Source: SIG454 sp045646365 (GTDB taxonomy: Bacteria; Bacillota; Clostridia; Monoglobales; Monoglobaceae). Taken from it: a stretch of DNA of 64,000 bases. This document shows, piece after piece, positions 1 through 6,624 of the stretch (the first letter of the stretch is position 1; the number at the start of each line of letters is the position of its first letter). The position numbers and the translations under genes are program-made. The notes under the pieces were generated by a model. It was not told the origin of the DNA. It saw nothing but the letters and a program-made list of their open reading frames with translations, and ran no database searches. The stretch lies in contig JAZRKP010000083.1 in the NCBI GenBank assembly GCA_045646365.1, positions 62,001 through 126,000 of the forward strand, written 5' to 3'.

Positions 1-780
1 ACTGCTGCTAAAAAGGCTGGCAGAATTGCTGCTGAAGGTCTCGTTGAGGCATCTTTATTCGGCAATGTAGGTGTTGTTGTTGAAATCAACACAGAAACAG
101 ACTTTGTTGCTAAGAACGCTGATTTCCAGGCATTCGTTAAGGATGTTGCTAAGTGTATTGCTGATAATGCACCGGCTGATGTTGAGGCTCTTAAGGCAAC
201 TCCTCTTTACGATGGACAGACTGTTGGCGAAGCTCTTACAGAGAAGATTGCTACAATCGGTGAAAATATGAACCTTCGTCGTTTCGACAGATACGAAGGT
301 GTTAACACAGCGTATGTTCATGGTGGCGGTAAGATTGGTGTATTGGTTAACTTTGAGTTAGGCGATGCTTCCAAGGCTGACACAGATGCATTTAAAAATG
401 CTGCACACGATGTTGCTCTTCAGGTTGCTGCTGCATTCCCGAAATATGTTAAGGAATCAGAAGTTCCTACTGAAGAAATTGAGAACGAAAAGAGAGTATT
501 AACAGCTCAGGCTCTTGAAGAAGGTAAGCCGGAAGCTATCGTTGAAAAGATGGTTATCGGTAGAATTAAGAAGTTCTATAAGGACATCTGCTTAAACGAC
601 CAGGCATTCGTTAAGGATCCTGATATGGATGTTAAGAAGTTCTTAGACGGTGTTGCTAAGGAACTCGGCACAACAATCGAAATCGTTAAGTTCGCTCGTT
701 TTGAAAAGGGTGAAGGTCTTGAAAAGAAGGCTGACGATTTTGCTGCTGAAGTTGCTGCTATGGCTGGTGGAAATAACTAA
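1..780 (+). CDS. tsf: Elongation factor Ts (5' end outside window)
   Basis: Translation elongation factor Ts, the guanine nucleotide exchange factor that recycles EF-Tu in the cytosol. The frame is open from base 1, and 259 residues are visible up to the TAA at 778-780. The conserved EF-Ts segments AAEGLV and TETDFVAKN lie near the visible start, so only about 45-50 residues (the N-terminal UBA-like domain) are missing when compared with the usual length of about 300. A GTT/GCT/AAG-rich codon pattern fits a highly expressed gene. The gene ends at a strong hairpin terminator shared with the convergent prmC. An internal ATG at 268 is not the start, because EF-Ts homology continues upstream of it. 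Confidence 0.96.
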   Translation, partial: TAAKKAGRIAAEGLVEASLFGNVGVVVEINTETDFVAKNADFQAFVKDVAKCIADNAPADVEALKATPLYDGQTVGEALTEKIATIGENMNLRRFDRYEGVNTAYVHGGGKIGVLVNFELGDASKADTDAFKNAAHDVALQVAAAFPKYVKESEVPTEEIENEKRVLTAQALEEGKPEAIVEKMVIGRIKKFYKDICLNDQAFVKDPDMDVKKFLDGVAKELGTTIEIVKFARFEKGEGLEKKADDFAAEVAAMAGGNN

Positions 781-791
781 TTTCACATATA

Positions 792-822
792 AAAAAGTCT
801 GCTCAATCTGAGCAGACTTTTT
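792..822. terminator. Bidirectional rho-independent terminator (tsf / prmC)
   Basis: A 13-bp inverted repeat (792-804 and 810-822) with a 5-nt loop AATCT. The arms begin and end in A and T runs, so it can terminate tsf on + and prmC on -. The prmC stop codon (803-805) lies inside the left arm. Confidence 0.9.
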
Positions 823-1633
823 TTGTACCTAAAACAACTCGGTCATTTCCGCCTAGGTCTTTTATAACTTGAACATCACAATAATAATTTTTCATTAGTT
901 CTGAAACAGAATTTCCCTGATTAAACCCAATTTCAAAAGCAAGTACCCCATTTTCCTGCAAGGGGTTTTCGTTAATAATCTTTCTGTAAAAAATCAACCC
1001 GTCCCGTCCGCCGTCAAGTGCAGAAAATGGCTCATAATTTTTGACCTTATCTTCAAGAGTTTCGATTACCTCGGTCTCTATATATGGTGGATTTGAAACA
1101 ATTATATCAGGAATAATATTAAGAGGGGGGAACCCTTTCAAAATATCCTGTTTAATGAATTTAACTCTTGTGTCAACTCCGTTTTTTACAGCGTTTATCT
1201 TAGCAGTTTCCAAAGTTTTTTCTGATATATCAAAAGCGTATACAGTGGATTGCGATAAGTAATAAGCAAGACTGATTGCAATACATCCTGAACCCGTTCC
1301 AACATCGAAAATAGTTACTTTTTTACCGTCACATATTTTCAGGATTTCCTCTACAAGTATTTCTGTATCAGCTCGGGGAATGAGTGTGGAGGGATTAACG
1401 GAAAAATCAAGAGACATGAATTCCTTGTGGCCTGTTATGTATTCAACAGGTTCGTTATTTTTTAGTCTGTGCACCTTTTTTTCAATATCACAAACCATAT
1501 TCTCACTAACAGAAATATCGATAAATAGCCGGGATTTATCGATATTTAAAGTATTCATAATGATAATGTCTATTTCGGTCAAATTTCCGTAAGTTTCTTT
1601 AAGTTTTCTCCGTAGAGTCGAAAGATTTACCAT
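803..1633 (-). CDS. prmC: Peptide chain release factor N5-glutamine methyltransferase
   Basis: S-adenosylmethionine-dependent methyltransferase that modifies the glutamine of the GGQ motif in release factors (HemK/PrmC family). At 276 residues it has the usual length. An N-terminal helical substrate domain (about 1-90) precedes the Rossmann fold. Seen in the protein: the SAM-binding DVGTGSG at about 110-116 and the catalytic NPPY at about 181-184, which binds the glutamine side chain. The ATG overlaps the end of the upstream DUF1385 gene by 7 nt, so translation is probably coupled. The pairing of prmC with a YqhQ-like DUF1385 gene is common in Clostridia, where rpmE and prfA are often nearby; those two are not in this stretch. 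Confidence 0.93.
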   Translation of the reverse strand: MVNLSTLRRKLKETYGNLTEIDIIIMNTLNIDKSRLFIDISVSENMVCDIEKKVHRLKNNEPVEYITGHKEFMSLDFSVNPSTLIPRADTEILVEEILKICDGKKVTIFDVGTGSGCIAISLAYYLSQSTVYAFDISEKTLETAKINAVKNGVDTRVKFIKQDILKGFPPLNIIPDIIVSNPPYIETEVIETLEDKVKNYEPFSALDGGRDGLIFYRKIINENPLQENGVLAFEIGFNQGNSVSELMKNYYCDVQVIKDLGGNDRVVLGTKKVCSD

Positions 1634-2583
1634 TTGTCACTACCCTTTTCATCAGGAATAACAGCCTTAAGAGATGCAATAGCAACCTCAATCTGAGAAT
1701 CATCAGGCTCTTTTGTAGTTATATACTGAAATAATGTTCCGGGATAGCTGATAATTCTTGTGAAAAGATTATCGTGTCTACCTGCAAATTTGATTATTTC
1801 GTATGAAATTCCAGCAACAACAGGAATAAGAACTAATCTTGCCAAAAGCTTAAGGAAAATATTTTCAAACCTGATAAAGAAGAAGATTATAATACTGATA
1901 ACCATAACGATGAGTAAAAAACTTGTTCCGCAACGAGGGTGGAGACGAGTGTGCTTTTTGACATTTTCAACAGTAAGTTCTTCGCCGTGTTCATAACAAT
2001 GAATTGACTTGTGTTCTGCACCGTGATACATAAAAACTCGCTTTATATCTTTCATTTGAGAAACAAGAAGCAGATAAATTACAAAAAGGGTAATTCGGAC
2101 GGCACCTTCGGTTGCAATATAAAGAGTGTGGCTGTCTGAAAAATTCTTAACAAATCCGGCAAGGAAAGCAGGAAGAAGCATAAAAAGACCAACACTTAAT
2201 ATGATTGAGAAAAACACGGAAATGTATATAACTGCATTCAATGCCTTTTCTGAGCCAAGTTTCTTATCAAGCCACTTTTCAAATTTACTCGGTTCCTGAG
2301 TGATTTCATTACCATCTTCGTCCAAATCGAAAAATTTAGCGGAAAACATAAGTGCCTTGACACCAATAATCATACTGTCAACAAAGTTGACGCAACCACG
2401 GATAATCGGCAATTTTAAAAGTTTGTTTGTGCGGACCTTTCCTAAAGGCTGAGTATCAATTATTATTTCCTGGTCAGGTTTTCTGACGGCAACGGCAATG
2501 GATTCAGGACCACGCATCATAACGCCCTCAATAACCGCTTGTCCGCCGATAGAAGTTTTGTATATATTACATTTTTTCTCCAT
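1627..2583 (-). CDS. DUF1385 (YqhQ-like) multi-pass membrane protein
   Basis: A 318-residue integral membrane protein of the DUF1385/YqhQ family, whose biochemical role is unknown to me. The N terminus carries the family signature GGQAVIEGVMMRGP (about 13-26). Four or more hydrophobic segments follow: about 115-145, 160-180, 222-240 and 250-270. A conserved soluble stretch with YHGAEHKSIHCYEHGEE and LHPRCGTSF contains His, Cys and Glu residues that could bind metal. It is cotranscribed leftward between dusB and prmC and overlaps the prmC start. Its RBS (AAAGGA) sits just before the ATG at 2583. Family assignment is firm; function is not. Confidence 0.88.
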   Translation of the reverse strand: MEKKCNIYKTSIGGQAVIEGVMMRGPESIAVAVRKPDQEIIIDTQPLGKVRTNKLLKLPIIRGCVNFVDSMIIGVKALMFSAKFFDLDEDGNEITQEPSKFEKWLDKKLGSEKALNAVIYISVFFSIILSVGLFMLLPAFLAGFVKNFSDSHTLYIATEGAVRITLFVIYLLLVSQMKDIKRVFMYHGAEHKSIHCYEHGEELTVENVKKHTRLHPRCGTSFLLIVMVISIIIFFFIRFENIFLKLLARLVLIPVVAGISYEIIKFAGRHDNLFTRIISYPGTLFQYITTKEPDDSQIEVAIASLKAVIPDEKGSDKW

Positions 2584-2600
2584 AATATCAATCCTTTCTC

Positions 2601-3569
2601 TTATGATTTAATATATTCTTCAATAGAAGTTATAATGTTTACCATTTCAGTTTTTGTGGATGCTTTATTTATAAGTTCACGCATTGCAGGACCTCTTTTG
2701 ACACCTTTTAAATACCAAGCCATATGCTTCCGTGCTTCCAACACTCCAATTCGATCTCCCTTATATTCAATAAGCAAATCAAGATGCTTAAGCATTAAGG
2801 AAATTTTCTCATCAATGGATGGAGGAGGTAGTTCACTTGAAGTATCCTGAAAATGGTTGATTTCGCGAAAAATCCAAGGATTTCCCTGAGAGGCTCTGCC
2901 TATCATTATAGCATCGCAGCCCGTGTAATCCAACATATTTTTTGCACTTTTACCGCTATTGATGTCCCCGTTTCCGATAACAGGAATAGTGACCGCTGAT
3001 TTAACGGATTTGATAATATCAAGGTCAGCCTGTCCGCTATAAAACTGTTTTCTTGTTCTTCCATGAATAGTTATAGCGTCTGCCCCGTTTTCCTCTGCAA
3101 TTTTAGCAAAGTCAACAGCGTTTATGTTGTCTTCGTCCCAACCGCTTCGAAATTTAACGGTAAGCGGAATTGAAATTTTTTTCTTTGTTTCAGCTATAAT
3201 TCTTCCGGCGAGTTCAGGAAACTTCATAAGTGCAGAACCGTCACCGTTATTAACAATTTTGGGCGCAGGACAACCCATATTTATATCAATAATCATTGCC
3301 CCGTTTTCCTGAGCGGAAAGAGCGGTTTCGGCTATAATTTCAGGGTCGTGTCCAAACAGCTGCGTCGCAACAATTCCCTCGTTTTCAGATACATCAAGCA
3401 ACTTTTCAGTTTTTTTATTTTTATATAAAAGGCCTTTACCGGATACCATTTCAGTATACATAAGCCCGGGTCCGAAAGGCTTAGTTATCTGACGGAAAGC
3501 TTTATCTGTAACTCCTGCCATAGGGGCAAGAATAATATTGTTTTCTAAGGTTATATTCCCGATTTTCAT
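2601..3569 (-). CDS. dusB: tRNA-dihydrouridine synthase (DusB type)
   Basis: FMN-dependent TIM-barrel enzyme that reduces uridines in the tRNA D-loop to dihydrouridine with NADPH. Visible motifs in order: APMAGVTDKAFR (N-terminal FMN site), NMGCPAPKI with the catalytic cysteine, KFRSGW, HGRTRKQFYSG, and the phosphate-binding VIGNGDI and MIGRASQGNPWIF. A longer frame begins with an ATG at 3581, but that ATG is part of ATGGAGGAA, which is the Shine-Dalgarno sequence for the ATG at 3569. I therefore place the start at 3569, giving 322 residues. It is the first gene of the leftward dusB / DUF1385 / prmC unit. Confidence 0.93.
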   Translation of the reverse strand: MKIGNITLENNIILAPMAGVTDKAFRQITKPFGPGLMYTEMVSGKGLLYKNKKTEKLLDVSENEGIVATQLFGHDPEIIAETALSAQENGAMIIDINMGCPAPKIVNNGDGSALMKFPELAGRIIAETKKKISIPLTVKFRSGWDEDNINAVDFAKIAEENGADAITIHGRTRKQFYSGQADLDIIKSVKSAVTIPVIGNGDINSGKSAKNMLDYTGCDAIMIGRASQGNPWIFREINHFQDTSSELPPPSIDEKISLMLKHLDLLIEYKGDRIGVLEARKHMAWYLKGVKRGPAMRELINKASTKTEMVNIITSIEEYIKS

Positions 3570-3592
3570 AATTTCCTCCATAGTACTCTTTT

Positions 3593-3621
3593 ATTATAAC
3601 TTTCTTATTGACAAAATGCAA
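3593..3621 (-). promoter_or_regulatory. Sigma-A type promoter for dusB
   Basis: On the minus strand, TTGCAT (3616-3621) and a perfect TATAAT (3593-3598) are separated by 17 bp. The elements interleave with the divergent proB promoter, so the two may compete for polymerase. Confidence 0.6.
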
Positions 3622-3637
3622 GAGAATATGTTAAAAT
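3608..3637 (+). promoter_or_regulatory. Sigma-A type promoter for proB
   Basis: Perfect -35 TTGACA (3608-3613), 18-bp spacer, TAAAAT -10 (3632-3637) with an extended-10 TG at 3629-3630. It overlaps the divergent dusB promoter. Confidence 0.7.
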
Positions 3638-3660
3638 ATTTTGGAATTGAGGTAATAATT

Positions 3661-4431
3661 ATGGGAAAAAGAATAGTAGTTAAGGTTGGAACATCGACAT
3701 TGACTCATGAAAATGGAAAAATAAATATAAGACAACTTGAAAAACTTGTCAGAGTTATCTCTGAACTTGTTAATACAGGAAACCAGATTATCTTAGTTTC
3801 CAGTGGTGCCGTCGGGGCAGGAGTTGGTAAACTCGGTCTTACTGGAAAGCCGGAGGAAATCAGGAAGAAACAGGCGCTTGCAGCAATCGGTCAGGCAACC
3901 CTTGTTTCTATGTATGACAGATTCTTCTCTGAATACGGATATAATGCTGCACAGGTTTTGCTAACTAAATATGTCTTTGATAATGAGCAGAAATACGATA
4001 ATACAAAAAATGCGTTTATGACAATGCTTGAATATGGCGTTATACCGATAGTGAACGAAAATGATGTTGTTTCAACGGAAGAACTTGAATTTGGTGATAA
4101 TGATACCTTGTCAGCATATGTTTCGGTATTGGTTGATGCTGATTTGCTTATTATAATGTCTGATATAGACGGATTATATGATTCAGATCCATCCGTAAAT
4201 CCTGAAGCACAGATAATAGAACTGGTCGAGGAAATAGATGAAAAAATCATATCCTCAGCAGGAGGGGCAGGCTCCAGACGGGGAACGGGCGGAATGAAAA
4301 CAAAGCTTAATGCGGCTGAAATTGTTATGAAAAATGGCATAGATATGATTATAACAAATGGCAAGAGGATAGAAAACTTGTATGATATATGTGACGGAAT
4401 AAAAACAGGAACATATTTTAAATCGAGATAA
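3661..4431 (+). CDS. proB: Glutamate 5-kinase, short form without PUA domain
   Basis: Phosphorylates glutamate to glutamyl-5-phosphate, the first step of proline synthesis. The 256-residue protein is only the amino-acid-kinase domain. It has VVKVGTSTLT at the N terminus, the substrate loop LVSSGAVGAG, IPIVNENDVV, FGDNDTLSA, and the nucleotide-binding GTGGMKTKL. The C-terminal PUA domain of the roughly 370-residue E. coli enzyme is absent, as in several Firmicutes. The open frame extends upstream to 3538, but that stretch lies in the promoter region. The ATG at 3661 follows GAGGTAATA and gives the canonical start. proA is not adjacent; the next gene, 15 bp on, is a CE4-like deacetylase. Confidence 0.93.
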   Translation: MGKRIVVKVGTSTLTHENGKINIRQLEKLVRVISELVNTGNQIILVSSGAVGAGVGKLGLTGKPEEIRKKQALAAIGQATLVSMYDRFFSEYGYNAAQVLLTKYVFDNEQKYDNTKNAFMTMLEYGVIPIVNENDVVSTEELEFGDNDTLSAYVSVLVDADLLIIMSDIDGLYDSDPSVNPEAQIIELVEEIDEKIISSAGGAGSRRGTGGMKTKLNAAEIVMKNGIDMIITNGKRIENLYDICDGIKTGTYFKSR

Positions 4432-4446
4432 AAGGGGGCGTTTTTT

Positions 4447-5292
4447 GTGCTTACTATAATGAGATTTCCAGAAGGGAAAAGAAAAGCAGTAACACTAAGT
4501 TATGATGATGGAGTTATTCAGGATATTCGCTTAATTGAGATTATGAATAAATATGGTCTTAAGGGAACCTTTAATCTTAATAGCGGAATGTTTCCAGAGG
4601 CGGATGCGATTCCTGGTACTCCGAATAAAAGAATGAGTAAGGAACAATGTATCAAGACTTATAAAAATTCCCCACATGAGGTTGCTGTTCATGGGTATGC
4701 TCATCCGTTCTGGAACAGACTTCCTTCGGATAGAATAGTGTTTGATGTAATTGAGGACAGGCGAAATCTTGAAAGTATATTTGAACGCAATATTCGTGGT
4801 TGTGCGTATCCTATGGGGGGCGTAAGCGACACAGCGGTTGAAGCTCTTCGGGCGTGCGGTATCGCATATGCCCGTACGGTTGAGTCAACGGAAAAATTTT
4901 ATATCCCGAAAGACTGGCTGAGATTGCCTGCGACTTGTCACCATAATAATCCAAGACTTTTTGAACTTTGTGATGAATTCTTAAACGATAGTCACCCATT
5001 TAATACATCTTTGTTTTGTCTTTGGGGGCATAGTTATGAATTTGACGATAATAATAACTGGAATGTTATCGAAAAGTTTGCCGAAAAAATGGGTGGACAC
5101 GACGATATATGGTATGCAACGAATATGGAAATATATGAATATGTTAAGGCTTATGAATCCCTTGATTTTTCTGCAGATGGTCGGTTTGTTGCAAACCCGA
5201 CACTCATAGATGTATACATACAGCAATATAAAGGAAAAGACAAGGATATTTATAAAATACCGTCTGGTGAAAGAGTACAAATTCTTGATTGA
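4447..5292 (+). CDS. CE4 / NodB-like polysaccharide deacetylase family protein, cytosolic
   Basis: 281 residues with no signal peptide or membrane segment. NodB-type features are visible: TLSYDDG (metal Asp, about 16-22), HGYAHPFW (the HxxxH metal pair), AYPMGG, and a late LWGHSYEF whose histidine may be the catalytic base. Known CE4 enzymes remove N- or O-acetyl groups from sugars with a divalent metal; the substrate here is unknown. I chose GTG at 4447 because GGGGG at 4434-4438 is 8 nt upstream; ATG at 4459 lacks a site. It has a clear paralog at 24192-25046 inside the pectin locus, with the same MRFPEGK, SYDDG, WGHS and DIWYATN blocks. That suggests a role in oligosaccharide deacetylation, despite sitting behind proB. 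Confidence 0.8.
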   Translation: MLTIMRFPEGKRKAVTLSYDDGVIQDIRLIEIMNKYGLKGTFNLNSGMFPEADAIPGTPNKRMSKEQCIKTYKNSPHEVAVHGYAHPFWNRLPSDRIVFDVIEDRRNLESIFERNIRGCAYPMGGVSDTAVEALRACGIAYARTVESTEKFYIPKDWLRLPATCHHNNPRLFELCDEFLNDSHPFNTSLFCLWGHSYEFDDNNNWNVIEKFAEKMGGHDDIWYATNMEIYEYVKAYESLDFSADGRFVANPTLIDVYIQQYKGKDKDIYKIPSGERVQILD

Positions 5293-5353
5293 TTTACTAG
5301 GAAACGAGAGGCGGATAAGAATAGTGTGATTTTTGATGCAACAATGGAATCTG

Positions 5354-5487
5354 TTGAAAGAGTCGAAAAAATGCGGTATAATACAGAATAAATTTCAACC
5401 GTTTGAAATTTATGTAAATATTGAAATTGATGCCAGCAGTAAGGCTAATCCGTTTTGGGGGTAGCTGTACTGTTGGCTTTTTCTTTT
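5354..5487 (+). ncRNA. Candidate small RNA: promoter, hairpin, terminator, no gene
   Basis: In the gene-free interval after the deacetylase. A near-consensus promoter, TTGAAA (5354-5359), 17 bp, TATAAT (5377-5382), would start RNA at about 5389. The RNA would open with a perfect 11-bp inverted repeat (5388-5398 / 5403-5413, loop CCGT). It would end at a long hairpin (5432-5477, outer stem GCCAGCAGTA / TACTGTTGGC with one G-U pair, inner GGCTA / TAGCT pairs) followed by TTTTTCTTTTT. The predicted transcript is about 100 nt. The only frames inside it are about 40-56 codons without a ribosome site. I do not recognise it as a known riboswitch, 6S or SRP RNA. It could instead be an attenuated leader whose gene has been lost, or the terminator of the upstream operon plus an unrelated promoter. 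Confidence 0.45.
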
Positions 5488-5522
5488 TAATGATTACACA
5501 CTGTGAAATTAGATGCGGTTAT

Positions 5523-5588
5523 TCATATAAAATTTTCTTCTGGCAGGTCTTTTTGAACAGTGTCAAGTGCTTCACCGAAACGTTTAAA
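5523..5588 (-). pseudogene. Relic of a cotJC 3' end
   Basis: On the minus strand the frame 5588-5523 reads FKRFGEALDTVQ, then KDLPEENFI and a TGA. The segment RFGEALDTVQ is identical to the tail of the intact CotJC at 30699-31280, and 23 consecutive bases are identical (5560-5582 vs 30745-30767). A TAA (5589-5591) lies just upstream in frame, so nothing longer survives. Beyond DTVQ the two tails differ. The relic's VQ..L....NF pattern looks closer to what I remember of CotJC C termini than the intact gene's tail does. It is either the displaced original 3' end of cotJC or a decayed duplicate. Confidence 0.7.
5560..5582. repeat. Left copy of 23-bp direct repeat (att-like)
   Basis: Exact 23-base match to 30745-30767, same orientation. 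The match extends to 30 of 32 bases over 5551-5582 vs 30736-30767. Both copies encode the FGEALDT part of CotJC. The two copies bracket about 25.2 kb. Confidence 0.85.
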
Positions 5589-5599
5589 TTAAACCAATA

Positions 5600-5632
5600 G
5601 CCGTAAACCTTTATAATAAGTGGGTTTACGGC
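5600..5632. terminator. Hairpin terminator downstream of the AraC gene
   Basis: Perfect 10-bp stem GCCGTAAACC (5600-5609) / GGTTTACGGC (5623-5632). The T-rich tail is on the + side (TTTTATAATTTTTT), so it works best rightward and may act as a convergent barrier between the left flank and the leftward AraC gene. Confidence 0.6.
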
Positions 5633-5644
5633 TTTTATAATTTT

Positions 5645-6460
5645 TTATTTTAAATCTTCTTTTGGGGCTTTGCCAAAAATCTTTTTATAATTATATGCAA
5701 AATTTCCGTAAGTTCCAAAACCTGCTTCTAGACATGCTGTTGACAAACTTTTACCTTTTGTATGAAGATGTTTTACAGCTTCAATACGCCTTAATGTCAA
5801 ATAATGAACTATGGTCATACCTGTTTTTTCTTTAAATAAAACACATAAATGGCTTTTGGTATAATTAAAGTGTCGGGCGATTTCGTCAAGATTTGTTATT
5901 ATTGCGTAGTTTTTGTCAATGTAGTCTATTATTTCCTGAATTACCGAATTTTGTGTGTTGAAAATTTCAAAGTTTTCGATAGAATTAAGAATATGAAGAA
6001 GCTCGCCGACCTTGTATTTTATAACAGGTTGGTCCATATTCTTAAAGTTGTCGGAATATGTGCGGATATCGGTTAAAACATTCATATAGTTTGTTTTCTT
6101 CACAACACGAGCGGGAATTTTGTACTTGAAATTATCAAGGTTTGAGAATAGATTGAGATATTCGGGACATTCCAACTTGTCGTAATAATTAGAGTATACA
6201 TTAAGAACATAACGCTCGAATGAGGTGCTGATTTGAGGATATGGTTGATGGAGCATATATGGAGGGACGAGCATTATGTCATAAGGCTCAAGATTGTAAA
6301 TAGCTCCTTCAATATAAAAGTCTGCAGCTCCGTTAACGAAAAGATATATTTCAGGATAAGGATGATAATGCAACTGAAATCTCCTCCTGTCCTTAATAAA
6401 ATCATGAGCATATTTAAAATTGAATAATTCCCCTTCGTCAATCTGTAAAATATATTCCAA
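5645..6460 (-). CDS. AraC-family transcriptional regulator of the pectin locus
   Basis: 271-residue regulator. The N-terminal half (about 1-150) has a cupin-like sugar-sensing pattern (HYHPYPEIYLFVNG, then YDIMLVPPYMLHQ). The C-terminal about 100 residues form two helix-turn-helix motifs: LDEIARHFNYTKSHLCVLFKEKTG, then RRIEAVKHL, and LSTACLEAGFGTYGNFAYNYKKIFGKAP. It is transcribed divergently from the 24-kb degradation run that starts at 6625, so by position it is the likely activator. The target promoter has a good -10 but a poor -35, as expected for an activator-dependent promoter. The inducer is unknown; a pectin-derived oligosaccharide is a guess. Confidence 0.88.
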   Translation of the reverse strand: MEYILQIDEGELFNFKYAHDFIKDRRRFQLHYHPYPEIYLFVNGAADFYIEGAIYNLEPYDIMLVPPYMLHQPYPQISTSFERYVLNVYSNYYDKLECPEYLNLFSNLDNFKYKIPARVVKKTNYMNVLTDIRTYSDNFKNMDQPVIKYKVGELLHILNSIENFEIFNTQNSVIQEIIDYIDKNYAIITNLDEIARHFNYTKSHLCVLFKEKTGMTIVHYLTLRRIEAVKHLHTKGKSLSTACLEAGFGTYGNFAYNYKKIFGKAPKEDLK

Positions 6461-6493
6461 ATTTATCCCTCATTTCATAAATGTGATGTATAT

Positions 6494-6522
6494 ATTATAC
6501 AATAATGTTCTAAATATTTCAA
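6494..6522 (-). promoter_or_regulatory. Promoter for the AraC regulator
   Basis: Minus-strand TTGAAA (6517-6522), 17-bp spacer, TATAAT (6494-6499): near-consensus, so the regulator is probably made constitutively at some level. Confidence 0.65.
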
Positions 6523-6543
6523 TAGTTTATCGAAAAAAATCTA

Positions 6544-6572
6544 CTGTTTTTATTTAAAAAATTTGTTATAAT
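6544..6572 (+). promoter_or_regulatory. Promoter for the pectin-degradation operon, weak -35
   Basis: Extended -10 TGTTATAAT (TG 6564-6565, TATAAT 6567-6572). The hexamer 17 bp upstream is CTGTTT, a poor -35. That suggests dependence on an activator such as the divergent AraC protein. No further promoter or terminator was recognised until after 30502. Confidence 0.55.
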
Positions 6573-6624
6573 TTAAGTATAAATTAAAATTGCGATATAA
6601 TAACTATTCCGGGAGATGATAAAT

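Noticed and set aside
5336..5600. Short frames (about 41 and 56 codons) in the gap after the first deacetylase
   Set aside because: No ribosome site, and they run across the hairpin and terminator and into the cotJC relic. The in-frame continuation of 32 codons after the deacetylase stop is also unsupported, because the paralog ends at the same place.
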